Both the position numbers and the translations under genes were made by a program. 64,000 bases of DNA, from contig OZ025870.1 in NCBI GenBank assembly GCA_964019415.1, positions 5,756,915 to 5,820,914 of the forward strand, in the 5' to 3' direction. Positions 43,601 to 54,423 of this stretch are shown here, one piece after another (the first letter of the stretch is position 1; each line of letters begins with the position of its first letter). The notes under the pieces were generated by a model, which did no database searches, had not been told where the DNA came from, and saw only the letters and a list, made by a program, of their open reading frames with translations. The stretch comes from Ianthella basta (Eukaryota > Porifera > Demospongiae > Verongiida > Ianthellidae).

Positions 43601-46165
43601 CATTCAAGGGTGTAGGTATGGTGCAGCTCTTTTGTGTGCATGTAGGGGCCGTACCTCTAGACCGCCTGTGGTGTGGGTAGATACGTAGCTATAGCCAATA
43701 TCCATCCAGACAGTGAGTCAGAGCGTCAGCAAAATATGATTGGGATTGTGGGAGTTACTCTGTGACCAAGCCAGTGTTGCCTACCACCATGACTTCCTGG
43801 ATAGGTAATTTGGGAGGGGGGGGGGGGGCTACAGCACCCTAGCCCTCTTGTTCTGCCATCCTAGCCTATAGCACAGCTAACTCCGCAAAATGATAGGCTA
43901 GCCAAACAGAAGTAATACATCTTGCACCCATCCACCACAGACTACCCTAGGTTGCCCACCCAGCCACATCTCACAATGTGCTACACACCCTGTCATGCAT
44001 TTGGAGCACATTTCTTTGTTGCCACTGTTGTTTAATTGGAAGCCTTTCTAGTAGATCAGCCGTTGCCATGTGCAATTTGCATTCCATAAAAAGTCTAGAA
44101 ACAAGGGTGTGTAAAAATGTTTCCTTCAAAAACAAGGGCAGATGTAGGGATGGTGCAGTGTGTCTCTGAAGGGCATGGCAAACCACCTGGCGGAAAAACC
44201 GTAGGTACAAGGAGGAGGGCCGGTCCATGCAGAGAGGGGACCAGCCTGTCCCCGCAAAACCCATGCAGATCATTAACATTCACTGACTTGAATACATTTG
44301 CACCATCCCTACATCTGGCAACATTTTGCTGCGCTTGTGGTCTTGCTACCATCCCCTATTTCTCCACCTGCATGTTGTTATGCAATTGTGAGTGTGCAAT
44401 AACAAGCTAAAGGGCTGCTACATGCATATGCAGGCGATTAAGATTGCATGCCTATTCCAGCTATGTATCTTCCCATGTACACATCACCAAGCTGCATGCA
44501 TACACCCATGTACACGACTAAAGCGCTGATGATAAAAGGCTGTAGAGCTATATAGCAATTGTGGAGTCTGGTACACTGTGGCACTTGCATATATATGTAC
44601 AGGTGTGTTCTGATATACTGTAAGACACTAGCTACCTGGATATACGTACATGAAGGTTGAACTTCACAAATGCCGGCAGTGAAGTGTACAATGTCTGTGC
44701 TGGCCTAGAGCTAAACAGTGTGGACATGAAAGTGGGTGTAGTGGTTTGCAGGCAGCAATGTAGTGAACAGCTAGGTATGGTAAGAATTGGCACAGCAGTT
44801 GAGCTTAGTGGTTTGCCAGGATCTCATGGTAGGGTGTGCTGGCTACATAAGAGATAATTATAAACCCAAAGAATATGGAGCCTGCAACTGATACTTACAT
44901 GGAAAAATACAATGCATTGGAAAAGTAGCTATAGGAGATTCAAAATTCTAGAGCACAGCAAAGTAGATTGAGTAGCAAGCAATTTGCGGGGAAACACTTG
45001 GTGGAAAGAGAAGATTGAGCACTGCAAAGCAGAGATGGACACATTGTACAGGGGAAGCTGAATAGCTGGAATGCATGGTTGTGCAGTAGTAGGAGGCGTG
45101 TCAAAATGTTGCTAGATGTAGGGATGGTGCAAATGAATTCAAGTCAGTGAATGTTAACGATCTGCATGGGTTTTGCGGGGACAGGCTGGTCCCCCTCTTT
45201 GCATGGACCGGCCCTCCTCCTTGTTCCTACGGTTTTTCCGCCAGGTGGTTTGCCATGCCTTTCAGAGACACACTGCACCATCCCTACATTTGCCCTTGTT
45301 TTTGGAGGAAACTAGATATATACATACTGCATTGTGTGTACTACATACAGTATTATTATTCTATTTAATAATTTTAGATAATATTATTCCAGTCTAAGTT
45401 TTATTCGAATATATATTCAACAACTGAAAGGGACCCACACTCACTAAATAGACACTTGTAATCAAGGCGCCCCCTAGTTGCGTAACCAGTAAATATATAT
45501 AATCCAATTGGGATGTGTTGAGATTCTGAACAAGTTTGGCTGTATCTCCTTGCCATTTTGCACAAACTCTATACTTAAGTTTGATAACTGAAGCTGCATT
45601 TGGTTCTGTCACATTAGATAGCACTGGCTAATACACAAAGTGTGCATATGTTCAGAATGAGAGAGAGTAATTGGCATTAGGCTACTGATACTCTGACGAT
45701 AACCTTTGCTTGCATGGATAGGGTCTTTTGCTGTATGTGCTAGGATGTACCAGGTGTTAAGTGAAGTTTCATTGCTCAGTTTACTTTGGATACTGTACAG
45801 CTAATGCACTAATATTCTCTCCCAAACACTGCACATATTATTTGCTTGCCATTTGTGGCTCAGCCACACTTGATCAGGTACTTCAGAAAAGTTCTGCAGA
45901 GTTTGTGGACAAAATGAACAGTCAGGTTATTGCACCGACTTTGTGTACGCTGGGCCTAATTCCAGATAAAGTTAAGCTTGCAATTGTTCAGCCTACCATG
46001 ACTAGGGAGGAAGCCAATGATCAGCTCTTTCAGTATATCATAAAGGAAGTTGATAATGTGAAAACTGTGAGGGAAATTTTTGATTTTGCTGCCAAGAAGC
46101 CAGCTTATGGGAAAATGAACACATTTGCCAAGGACATGCTGAAGAAGCTGGCAACAGTAAAATGA
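37659..46165 (+). CDS. Gene C: cassette-linker protein ending in a CARD-like domain
   Basis: Exons: PPP 37659-37754, ETAES 37842-37937, GASEV 39462-39539, a divergent second GASEV-type exon 40099-40176 (VGREGASQSTPAEPP), a KARA-type exon 40491-40520 (AMSEASPKSMG) and a terminal exon 45864-46165 with stop TGA at 46163-46165. All are phase 1-1 up to the terminal exon, which is entered in phase 1. The linker follows the same layout as genes B and D, but the end is a different death-fold domain and the PPGG exon is absent. The intron before the last exon is about 5.3 kb, swollen by two large fold-back elements. Linking the linker to the terminal exon rests on phase and order; a separate gene at 45.8 kb is the alternative. 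The start exon was not found. Confidence 0.5.
40521..41200. other. Intron of gene C, no exon recognised
   Basis: The short - strand ORF at 40951-41133 has no family features. The sequence here is single-copy compared with the rest of the window. Confidence 0.35.
41200..43170. mobile_element. Large fold-back element 1 in the gene C intron
   Basis: The arms 41887-42115 and 42905-43135 are reverse complements with tgtagggatggtgca at the inner and outer edges, tcattaacattcgctgac and tccatgcaaagagggg. The left flank 41200-41430 is a reverse-oriented relative of the 7370-8410 repeat. The ORFs in the arms (such as 41491-41949 and 42783-43172) mirror each other because of the inverted repeat and have no recognisable domain. 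Confidence 0.6.
43230..43900. other. Sequence related to the 41490-41700 flank
   Basis: gtgccttttgtaggtttgatgactccgcg is shared with 41490-41520, and the two continue in parallel for about 200 bases. The ORF at 43230-43553 follows this repeat and is not assigned. A G-run lies at 43817-43829. Confidence 0.4.
43900..45320. mobile_element. Large fold-back element 2 in the gene C intron
   Basis: The arms 44087-44340 and 45105-45310 are reverse complements and homologous to the arms of element 1. The spacer (44341-45104) is also similar to that of element 1 (42116-42904), so the whole element was duplicated or inserted twice. No transposase was seen. Confidence 0.6.
45864..46165 (+). CDS. CARD-like terminal exon of gene C
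   Basis: The exon encodes about 100 residues: ATLDQVLQKSSAEFVDKMNS, then IAPTLCTLGLIPDKVKLAIV, TREEANDQLFQYIIK and FAKDMLKKL. The order of hydrophobic helices fits a CARD: an N-terminal helix with LDxVL, a conserved loop before LIPDKVK, a central QLFQYI helix and a C-terminal KDMLKKL helix. CARDs recruit caspases and adaptors by pairing with other CARDs. A DED or a divergent Death domain is a possible alternative. Nothing in sequence relates it to the two Death exons beyond the general fold. The acceptor is ctcag at 45859-45863. Confidence 0.55.
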
Positions 46166-46470
46166 GGTATGTAGTGGTGTGAGCATTTCGTCATCACATT
46201 GATTTGTATCTCTCTCAATAATAGTATGCATGTGCTTATGTAAACCTACAGATGCATCTACATGTCAGAAATGAGTGATTGACAGGTAGCTCTTTATTTG
46301 ATTGCAATGAACAGTTATTATTACAATAGACACAAGATTTCAGATAGTTAGACACCTCCATGCTGTGCACTAATGTAGGCATTGTGATCTACAGTTAATG
46401 CCTAACATATCAAGGATAACAGTGGTTGATGTTGGTTTTGACCAATTGTTAGTCACATCTGCTATTTAAG

Positions 46471-46656
46471 TACTAGTTACTACTGAGCTTCTAGGGGGTA
46501 GCGTTTTTACTGACCGCAGACCCAAGGGTACTTTCCTATAGAAGCTCAGTGATTAGTCTCATCCCCACCTCACTTCCAGTCACCATTTTATGACCTGTTT
46601 ATAAAATGGCTGCAGGAAGTGGGCTGGGAACATGAGTATTCAGTAGTAACTAGTTT
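46471..46656. mobile_element. TIR MITE
   Basis: The ends tactagttactactgagctt and attcagtagtaactagt are inverted. Inside is a second palindrome, ctcacttccagtcaccatttta / taaaatggctgcaggaagtg, of the same family as the short MITE in the cassette introns. Confidence 0.65.
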
Positions 46657-46885
46657 ATTGCCCTATGGAGCAACTCAATTGCATGCCTTAATTCATATTT
46701 CGAATGCATCTCCTAAAGGTAGCCCAGAATGGCGAAACGAATGCAGCTACCTAAGAACAGTAGTCCTCACTCTAAATACACTGCAATTCAATCTCACTGA
46801 TGAAGAGTTCGAAGAATTTACTCGTGGATTTGTTCTGGGAACATGCCTGGCAACCCAGAAGTTTGTCCTGCATAATCTTAGGTAG
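46619..46885 (+). CDS. Unrecognised ORF
   Basis: The 88-codon frame begins inside the MITE and continues with SPEWRNECSYLRTVVLTLNT and TDEEFEEFTRGFVLGTCLA, which look protein-like in composition. I do not recognise a family. The Met comes from MITE sequence, so any real exon would start later, about 46716 after a ggtag. It could equally be chance. The following frame to 47107 is also unassigned. Confidence 0.2.
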   Translation: MGWEHEYSVVTSLLPYGATQLHALIHISNASPKGSPEWRNECSYLRTVVLTLNTLQFNLTDEEFEEFTRGFVLGTCLATQKFVLHNLR

Positions 46886-48120
46886 TCTCGCATAGCCAGC
46901 TGCTCCTCTGTTTTGGATACAGCTTGCCGAGGCTCGCCATTAATCTGGAATGCTTCTGTGAAGAAACGGGGAGCCACTTCTCAAGCTATTGGTGATCACC
47001 CATCAATAGTACATTTGCAGGCACTTCATCTCTCAAAATGCATAGGTTTCTGGACTACCCCAGCTCTGAAAGAGTTGCAAGCATCTCTGTGTCAGCCAAG
47101 GTGTTGAGTTTCCATTGTGTTTGCAGTATACTTAGCTTTATTGATTCGATCTTGTGACCGTTCTGAGTGTTGTTATGATAAAGACTAGCCAGTTTATTGC
47201 GTGACCCCAATGCAGTTAGTGATTCACTTACCGAAGCAGAACTTTGATTTATGTTGTCATCAGGTGGTAATTATAATTACAAGTTGATTTCCCGCCCTTC
47301 AGGGGTTCACACTCTATCGTTTGAAATTTGTGCACCTAACCAATCAAACTGTCTATCATAGTAATTTAAATGTGAGCTTTCTATAGACTTGCTCTGAAAC
47401 TCTGTATGCATAGAAATTTCAGGCGTTGATTTTTTTGTCTAAAGGAGTCCAGCGGCAACGGTGCTATATATATGTATGTATATATGTATATATAATGTTA
47501 CTCCGCAGATTGCCATAATGTACTTTTCCATATGCTTGAAGATTGGTAGAAACTGGAAGAGCTCACATTCAACCAGAACATGATCTTTACTGTATCTCTT
47601 ATACGTCAGGGCCGTAGCACCCAGTCCGGCTGGTCCGGTTTTTGCAGCTGGAACCAAAATTCTAAATATTGAAGATATGCATTTCAAACGTACTTTCAAA
47701 TTGGGGGGGGGGGGCACTGGCCTAAGGTTAAACAACGTTCTAAAGGCAGAGTGGTATTGTTACAGCGCTGCAGGACTTAGCTTGACCAAGAAATAGCCAG
47801 ATACTTAGTCCTCTAACCAGCCTCAACGGCGACAGCCATTTTACGGATGCCGCATGACGTTTTTTGATGTTTTCTGATGCGAAAAATGGTGTGTTAATCA
47901 ACCGCCATGCGTTGATGGTGTATTCTAGTCGAGGGAAGGAGAGATTTGTGCTGCCTAGCGTTGGAGAGACAGCCAAAAACCACTAGATTTCAATTTTTAA
48001 TGCGCTATCTACTGTACAGCAGTTATTGTAGAAGTCTTCTAGTTGTCCTTGTGGATGTGGTAGCCATGCACGAGTCATGTTTTGGCATAATTATGTGTTC
48101 TCAAAGGATGTCACATGATT
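46886..48120. other. No gene recognised
   Basis: Contains a TA-rich run near 47465-47495 and a G-run at 47703-47713. The ORFs here are short and unassigned. Confidence 0.35.
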
Positions 48121-48225
48121 CCTGTCTCTTCCTGGCTTGCTCCCTCCCCTCCTACCCTTACCCACAGCTTCTTACCTTCCTAACCTCTCTTTCCATGACC
48201 TATCTTCCCTTCCTCGCGCATGCCC

Positions 48226-48780
48226 TCCCACTTCCTCCCCTCCTGCCCTCCCACTTCCTCCCTTCCTGCCCTCCCACTTCCTCCCCTCCTGCCCTCCCAC
48301 TTCCTCCCTTCCTGCCCTCCCACTCCCTCTCGTCCCACCTTCCCACTCCCTCCCTCCCTTCCTGCCCTCCCACTCCCTTCTTCCCTTCCCTCCCTCCCAT
48401 CCCACCCTCCCTTCCCACCTCCCACTCTCTTCCTCCCCTCCTGCCCTCCTGCTCCTTTCCTCCTCTCCAGCCCTCCCACTCCCTTCCTCCCCTCCTGCCA
48501 TCCCACTCCATTCCTCCCTTCCCACCCCCCCACTCCCTTCCTCCCTTCCCACACCCCCACTCCCTTCCTCCCTTCCCCCCACTCCCTCCCTTCCCACCCC
48601 CCACTCCCTTCCTCCCTTCCCACCCCCCACTCCCTTCCTCCCTTCCCACCCCCCACTCCCTTCCTCCCTTCCCACCCCCACTCCCTTCCTCCCTTCCCCC
48701 CCCCCACTCCCTTCCTCCCTTCCCACCGCCCACTCCCTTCCTCCCCTCCCGCCCTCCCACTTCCATCCTTTCCTCTATCC
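48226..48780. repeat. Long (TCCC)n-type pyrimidine-rich tract
   Basis: About 550 bases made almost wholly of C and T on the + strand, in variants of cccactcccttcctccc with rare g or a. All long ORFs over it, on both strands, are low-complexity artefacts. Such tracts can form triplex DNA. Confidence 0.9.
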
Positions 48781-48849
48781 TTCATACTTACTCACTCCGT
48801 CCTCCATTCCTCTATCCCCTTCCCACTCCGTACCTCCATCTCTGTGTGT

Positions 48850-49765
48850 ATGCATGTGCACATACATCTGTTTGCATTCTTTCAGTCTGGTTGAGTGTAC
48901 TATCCTGACTACATGTTAACTCTTCTTTTGCGTTGACCAACTGATCTAATCTCATGTGTGTACATGCAATGATTACGTACTTGTTTCACTTTGCCTACCT
49001 CTCTTGCAGGGTCATATATGTATCTGCCTAGAAGCTCTCAACCTGTGATCAACAGGAACTGTCTTGTAGACATAGTAATATGTTTGCTGTGGGTATAGTT
49101 TGAACGTTTGTAGTTTGCATCCAACCATACATTGAATTATCTTTCTCTATATTATACTGTTTATATTATGAAACCTTTGTGTTGAGTACACATAATATTA
49201 TGGCTGCACTATCACACATTACAATTGTGATTCACATAACTGCATGCAATCATGCAAAGTAGTACATATATATGAAGTGAATTCAAGGTGGATTCATGCA
49301 AGGGGTGGCCATGGGGTATGTTGCAAATTGCAATATATTGCAATTGGCTGATAGAAGAGCCCAATTAATTATATTGCAAGTGCCATGGAAGTTGTGCTCA
49401 ATGACTCACTGCACACGATATAGCTATGTACTTAATTAAGATCGATGTAGTGACCTGTACATAGACAGGTATACCACTGTATTTCATATAGTGAAGTACT
49501 TTCATATGCTTCTGACAACTGTCCTGTGCCATAATTAGTTCTATGTCACTGCATGTATCTGCATGCAGAACTACCATTGCCTTTAATGTGAAGTGTATAC
49601 TGTATATCTATATGACGTCCTTGTCTTCACATTACATCTAGACATGGATGATGTCACAATTTCAATGCATTGCTAGGTAAGTGTATCTGTATGACATTGT
49701 ATTATGGGTGTATTACCAGTTGTTCCACTGGTACCATTTTCCCTCATGATCACCTCTGTCCTCAG
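48850..49765. other. No exon recognised upstream of the APH-1 exons
   Basis: The N-terminal exons of APH-1 (first two to three membrane segments) would be expected here but no matching hydrophobic exon was found. AT-rich non-coding sequence. Confidence 0.4.
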
Positions 49766-50597
49766 GCGAGTGGACAACATGCTGTAACTTGTCAGTGGAG
49801 ACAAGACTGAACTGAGGAAACACAAGCAGGCCTATGGTGAGAGGGTGGTACTCTTACATATACCAATGAAAGCTACTTCCTTTGAATGATTGAGGACACT
49901 CGGATTGTGGCAAGGTCACTTCTTGATAGATCAAAGGTTTGACAGATGTACGCATAATACAGAAAACTAAATAGGCAAAGATGAAGCATAAGGGGCAAAA
50001 CATTATATTCTACGTCTAATGTTCATTAACAAATGTTCGTGGTGTGCTCAATGGTCAAATAAGATTTATCATCAAGCTATCGAGAGAGCAATTTCATGAT
50101 TAATGTGCATACCATAATCTAAGACAGTCACTTGTGAGCCAGGTAAAGGTAGATTACGTAATTAGTGTTAGCTTACATTTTGTTAGTTACATTTTGTGGC
50201 CCAGCAGACAATAATCCATATCCATCCATAGGACTTTACACTTTGATGTACTGTTATGTGTTGATGTTATTAATTATATAGGGTTCATTCAATTTTACAT
50301 GAACTACTGAGCTGTTTACTTGTGATTGTATGTAACGGACTTGCTATATTTATCTATGTAGCATAGCTTAGTGTAGGTGAACTAAATCACAATTTAGTAC
50401 ACTGATTTCTGCTGAGAATGTGATCTGATCCATGTGTGGCTTGTTGCTTACTTCCCACTCCCAGCTGGTGGATTGGGTTTCAGACTCATGTTCTCTGCCC
50501 TAGCTAGCATCAACATGATCCAACTCTCAGGAGGCCCCACTAGCACTACTGCCGGTCTGCTGCCTACACAGCTATATACCATTCTTCATTGAAACAG

Positions 50598-51479
50598 GTA
50601 CTATATTGCAGGCACTGACAGCTGTAGGTTATTGGAACCATAATAACATATGCATGCACAGACGATGCAGTAGGGGTTCATTGCTGCGTAAGGGTACTGG
50701 TAGGGAAGAGTTTCTGATACAGTTATGGTACCAGTTGAAAAAGGTCCTCGGACCAAAATGCGCTGGAAATTAATTGAAGTTGAGATCCAGTTGCTGCGCT
50801 TACCCTCAGAAACTCTTTCCTACCATATGCACAGACTTTGTAGCACAGTAAATGTATGATTTTCCAATGGGCACACACGCCTGCTTTTGAATGCAGTAGG
50901 CTTGATCAGGATGTGTCCAGCCACAAAAGCGTTCACCAACTCCGACATTTTACCTTACACATGCACACTCGTACTCCAGCCTGCATGAGTCTCTATGATA
51001 TCAATATTAAATGAACAGTTTCTTGTATCATTTGCACAATGTACATGACATAATACACTATGCACCACGGCTCACATGTGTAATGACATATCCCTAACTG
51101 TCACTCTGCACACAGGCATCTTTCTCCCTTCTTAAGTATGGAGTTACCCTCTTACCCAATTCATTAGAATGATGGGCTTGAAGTAATGTGCAGTGTATAA
51201 TTGGCATGTGTGTTGTGTAATATGTACGACAGTGCCATCAGAATTAGGAATTACACAAATAATCCAATGCATACATACCTTTCACTATATCCAGTGTATT
51301 AGGCTGTTGATGGTGACAGCTGGCAACGCTTAGCATTGCTTTCTTGTTCTTGTTGAAAATGTCTCTCACAGGACAGGAGTAAAACAGCCGTTTTGCTGTA
51401 TATGGTCCCCTGGATGGCCTTATGTTATGTATACAGTCCTGTTTACTAAGCGGCTGGTTCTTTGTCTCTTGTCCTGCAG
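50598..51479. other. APH-1 intron
   Basis: Contains a small inverted pair near 50676-50830 (gcgtaagggta..ggtagggaagagtttctga / tcagaaactctttcctacc), probably a MITE. No exon was seen. Confidence 0.45.
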
Positions 51480-51645
51480 CTTTTTCGTTGATGGTGTTCC
51501 TCTTCCTTCACATCTATTGGGGTTTGCTGTGGTTTGCTGCTTATGAGAAGAGCTACATCAAAGGAGCTATTGTCCTCTTTACTCACACCGCTGCATCTGT
51601 CCTAGTGAGTTTGGCATTTGTAGTGATTGAAGTTGTGAGTACTAC

Positions 51646-52366
51646 GAGCACTTACAGTACTGATTAGAAATACTGTACCATAGTGAGTGCGTTCAGACTG
51701 CACCTACGTGCGAGCAGCGTGTGGGTACGCGCGAGTAAGCGCAAAGTTAACACTTCAATACGTGTAAAAGGGCCGCTGTTTCGTCATCGCTCTGACGTCA
51801 TAGTAAAAATGGACGCAGGCGGCAGCATCTATGCGCGACTAGGTAATAGGTGTTAATTTTTTTTTTTTTTATAATATGCCAATGACCCAATGAATACAAT
51901 TATGGGCACACATGCGCACTGCCCAAAATACAACAGGAGTGCATAAATTACAAAGAAATCAGTCAGAGACATGTACAGTCAGTATTGTAATAATTGCAAT
52001 AGATTGAAATGGTTAGGGCCTGCACTCATTGTTGGCAAGGGTAAACGAATCAGGCTTGGCCGGTCTCCCTTGCCGGGATCTGTATAATAGGTGTTAATGC
52101 CTTGTACGCAATGACGTAGCGAACGAAACTTAATACAGAACGAAGATGCATCGTATCTGATCGAGCGTCGACGGCTTTATGTCAATTTCAGAAGAGAAAA
52201 GCCTGTTTAAAAGCCCTTGCCGTTACAAGAATTTTGTATGAAGAATTGTGCTTACAAGTGCGCGTAACTGCGCGTACCCGCATAACACGTACGCGCGCGT
52301 GCGGTCGCCAGCGTTTGGTGTGCGGTTTTATGGTATAGTATTTCTAATCAGTACAGTACTTGTTTG
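51646..52366. mobile_element. TIR element in the last APH-1 intron
   Basis: The left end acagtactgattagaaatac and the right end gtatttctaatcagtac with tactgt are inverted, followed inward by GC-rich gcgcg-containing arms (51700-51780, 52240-52320). No transposase was seen. A retroposed insert lies inside. Confidence 0.65.
51857..52084 (-). mobile_element. SINE or 5'-truncated LINE with poly-A tail and target-site duplication
   Basis: Read on the - strand, a segment of about 225 bases ends in a run of about 15 A (t-run at 51857-51870 on +). The sequence taataggtgttaat occurs on both sides (51845-51858 and 52085-52098) as a target-site duplication. No convincing tRNA-type A and B boxes were seen, so a truncated LINE end is as likely as a SINE. 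Confidence 0.7.
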
Positions 52367-52375
52367 CCAGCTGCA

Positions 52376-52790
52376 CCCATTTTCTTCTGCTGGGTCCTTC
52401 TCTCCCTTCACTCTTACACCCATCCACTCAATCCCCTTCCCTCCCCTCCTTCACCCCTCTGCACCCTTTCCCTCCCTCCCCCGTCCACTTCCTTCCCTTA
52501 CCTACCCTCGCTCCAACCATCCCCTCCCCTTCCCTTCCTCCTCTGCACCCTTCCTTTCCCCTCTCTGCTCTCCCTTTCCTCCACTGCCTCCCTCCTTCCC
52601 TTCCCTCTTCTCTTTTGTATGTCACGCTCTTCTTGCTAATCCTACAACTAACATCATCACTATCAACTGCCACTTCCACACCTCATGTACCTCCTCCTCC
52701 TGTTTCTCCACTCCTATTCTGCATGACTTCTCTTCTCTGTGTTTCTTTATCCTCCCCTCCCCTCCTCCCTCCTCCCTCCTCCATACACAG
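52376..52790. repeat. Extended pyrimidine-rich tract ending at the APH-1 last-exon acceptor
   Basis: About 400 bases of C/T-rich sequence lead into ccatacacag and the final APH-1 exon. An ordinary polypyrimidine tract is 10-40 bases. A normal branch site cannot be singled out. The ORFs over it are low-complexity artefacts. Confidence 0.75.
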
Positions 52791-52949
52791 TCTGCCTTCA
52801 ACCTGTACTATGACCGCACAGTGTCTGCTCCTGTGGTCCTCGCTGTCCAGTTCCTCCTCCTGGTAGGACTGGTCATCTGCAGCTTGTGGACTGCTGGAGC
52901 TAAACCATTGAACTTTAAGTATTTATTGTTTATTCATTGATCACACTAA

Positions 52950-54220
52950 TGTGTGTTAAGCAACATTTGGCATGAACTTGATTGTATCATACCACATCTT
53001 TGATTGTGTGAAATGTACCATTGGCGCACCCACATGCACAGACACACCAGTACAGTGGAACCTGTGTCAACTAGCTATAGTGGTCACCTGAGTTAGGCGG
53101 TCGCCTAGCCTAAGCTGATTGCATGATTGTATCATACCACATCTTTGATTGGCATTGCCGTTGGTAGCCAAGCAGTGCATGTCAGTATAATAGTAAACTA
53201 TTCAAACTGCATTGCTTCAGTCAGCAGCAGCTGTTTCTGTAGGTGGATGCCATGGACATGAGCTTTCCTATAAATATATGCATGTGTTTCAATCATTTAG
53301 TAAGCCAAGTGTCATTGTATATAGTGGCAGTGATAATAATACCCACCTGTCGACATCTTGTACATTAACCATTAACTTGCAAATTATGCATGATGCAACT
53401 ACAGCGGATTTATGCAATCTTGCAACATGCAGGTTCCCAAACTGTGCACGTGGGTAGTCGCTACCTAGCTTACGAACCAAAATTGTACACAACTATGATG
53501 TCACATAGTCCATGCATATCCTAGGTAACGACTGCCCAAAGGTCTGGAACTTGTCGCAAGATTGCAAGATCTGCTGTATTTAGTTAGTAGCCTCATAAAC
53601 AGTCCCTATTTCCACTGTGGAAGTTGGAATGGACATAGGACTGGGTACGAGGTTACCATATAGTTGTAAGCATAAGAGAATATTCGCACGCAAACAAATG
53701 CACAGACAGCCCCTACCGAAAGACGATGCATCTAGATAGATTTGCAAGAAATCTCATTGACACGTTGACCTTGCATGTCAGTAGTAAACAGTATGCACCC
53801 CTCTCTAGCAGTGATTGATGCACTAGACAGACAATATAGCTAGCTATGGAGTGTGGTGTGCCACCAATATGCCCAATAGCGAGCTAATTATAACCCGGAC
53901 CAGCTAGCTATAGCTAGCATTGAGCAAGACCGTCCAAGACCACTACTCTACTATCGCCATCACCCTTCACTCTTCCTCCCCTCCCTACCTCACCTGAGGG
54001 TCCAATGTCAGGTTCCCGAACATGGCCATCGTAGTTGTGTAGGTGTAGTTGTACAGCTTCCACTCTTATACAATGCACATTAGGGTTCAAGAAATAAGGT
54101 TGAACTTGGTGAAACGGTGTAACTCGCAGGTGTCCTTTCATGATCTACAATGAAACTAGCGTAAAAACATCCTTTAGAATTAAAAGGGAGTTAAGAATGG
54201 CCAGCAGACAAAAGCATAGA
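52950..54220. other. No gene recognised
   Basis: 53050-53105 holds acagtggaacctgtgtcaac...ggcggtcgcct, a motif common in short invertebrate repeats. 53600-53660 resembles the end of the 17132-17868 TIR element. Short ORFs are unassigned. Confidence 0.35.
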
Positions 54221-54226
54221 AACAAG

Positions 54227-54413
54227 CAACAGTAACTCAACGCCATGATGAACCACATTGCCGTAAAGTTCGCTATGCATTCCTAATTTTCTTGTACAGC
54301 TACATGGGCCCAAATGTCTAGCTAGCTAGTCCCATGTAGCTACTACAAGGAAATTAGGAATGCATAGCGAACTTCATGTCAATGTGGTTCATCGTGGTGT
54401 TGAGTTACTGTTG
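54227..54413. repeat. Fold-back MITE directly upstream of the caspase-like gene
   Basis: The arms cagtaactcaacgccatgat ... caaatgtctag and gtcccatgtagc ... gtgttgagttactg are nearly perfect reverse complements (about 90 bases each) around a ctagctagctag centre. The right edge lies about 10 bases before the proposed start codon at 54424. Confidence 0.8.
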
Positions 54414-54423
54414 CCATTGCAAA

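Larger units (their letters stand above)
49766..52940 (+). pseudogene. APH1: APH-1 gamma-secretase subunit homologue, disrupted and missing the 5' exons
   Basis: Four exons match APH-1 in order: 49766-49836 (TELRKHKQAY), 50465-50597 (AGGLGFRLMFSALASINM), 51480-51604 (LHIYWGLLWFAAYEK) and 52791-52918 or 52940 (NLYYDRTVSAPVVLAVQFLL, then LWTAGAKPLNFK). Splice phases agree (1, 1, 0). APH-1 is the seven-helix scaffold of gamma-secretase, which cleaves Notch and similar proteins in the membrane; the LHxxWG block with its conserved His is present. Two faults appear. TAA at 49785-49787 lies in the first exon. In the second, the reading frame needed at the donor (gaaacag, 50597) differs by one base from that at its start, with TGA at 50590-50592 otherwise. 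The first membrane segments are not found upstream. This fits a decaying copy, but sequencing errors could also cause both faults. Confidence 0.7.

Noticed and set aside
47946-48919. Long Pro/Ser-rich and Gly/Glu-rich open frames on both strands
   Set aside because: Low-complexity translations of the TCCC-type tract, present in all frames.
52248-52940. A 230-codon frame through the last APH-1 exon
   Set aside because: Only the part from 52791 matches APH-1; the upstream portion is pyrimidine tract and TIR element.
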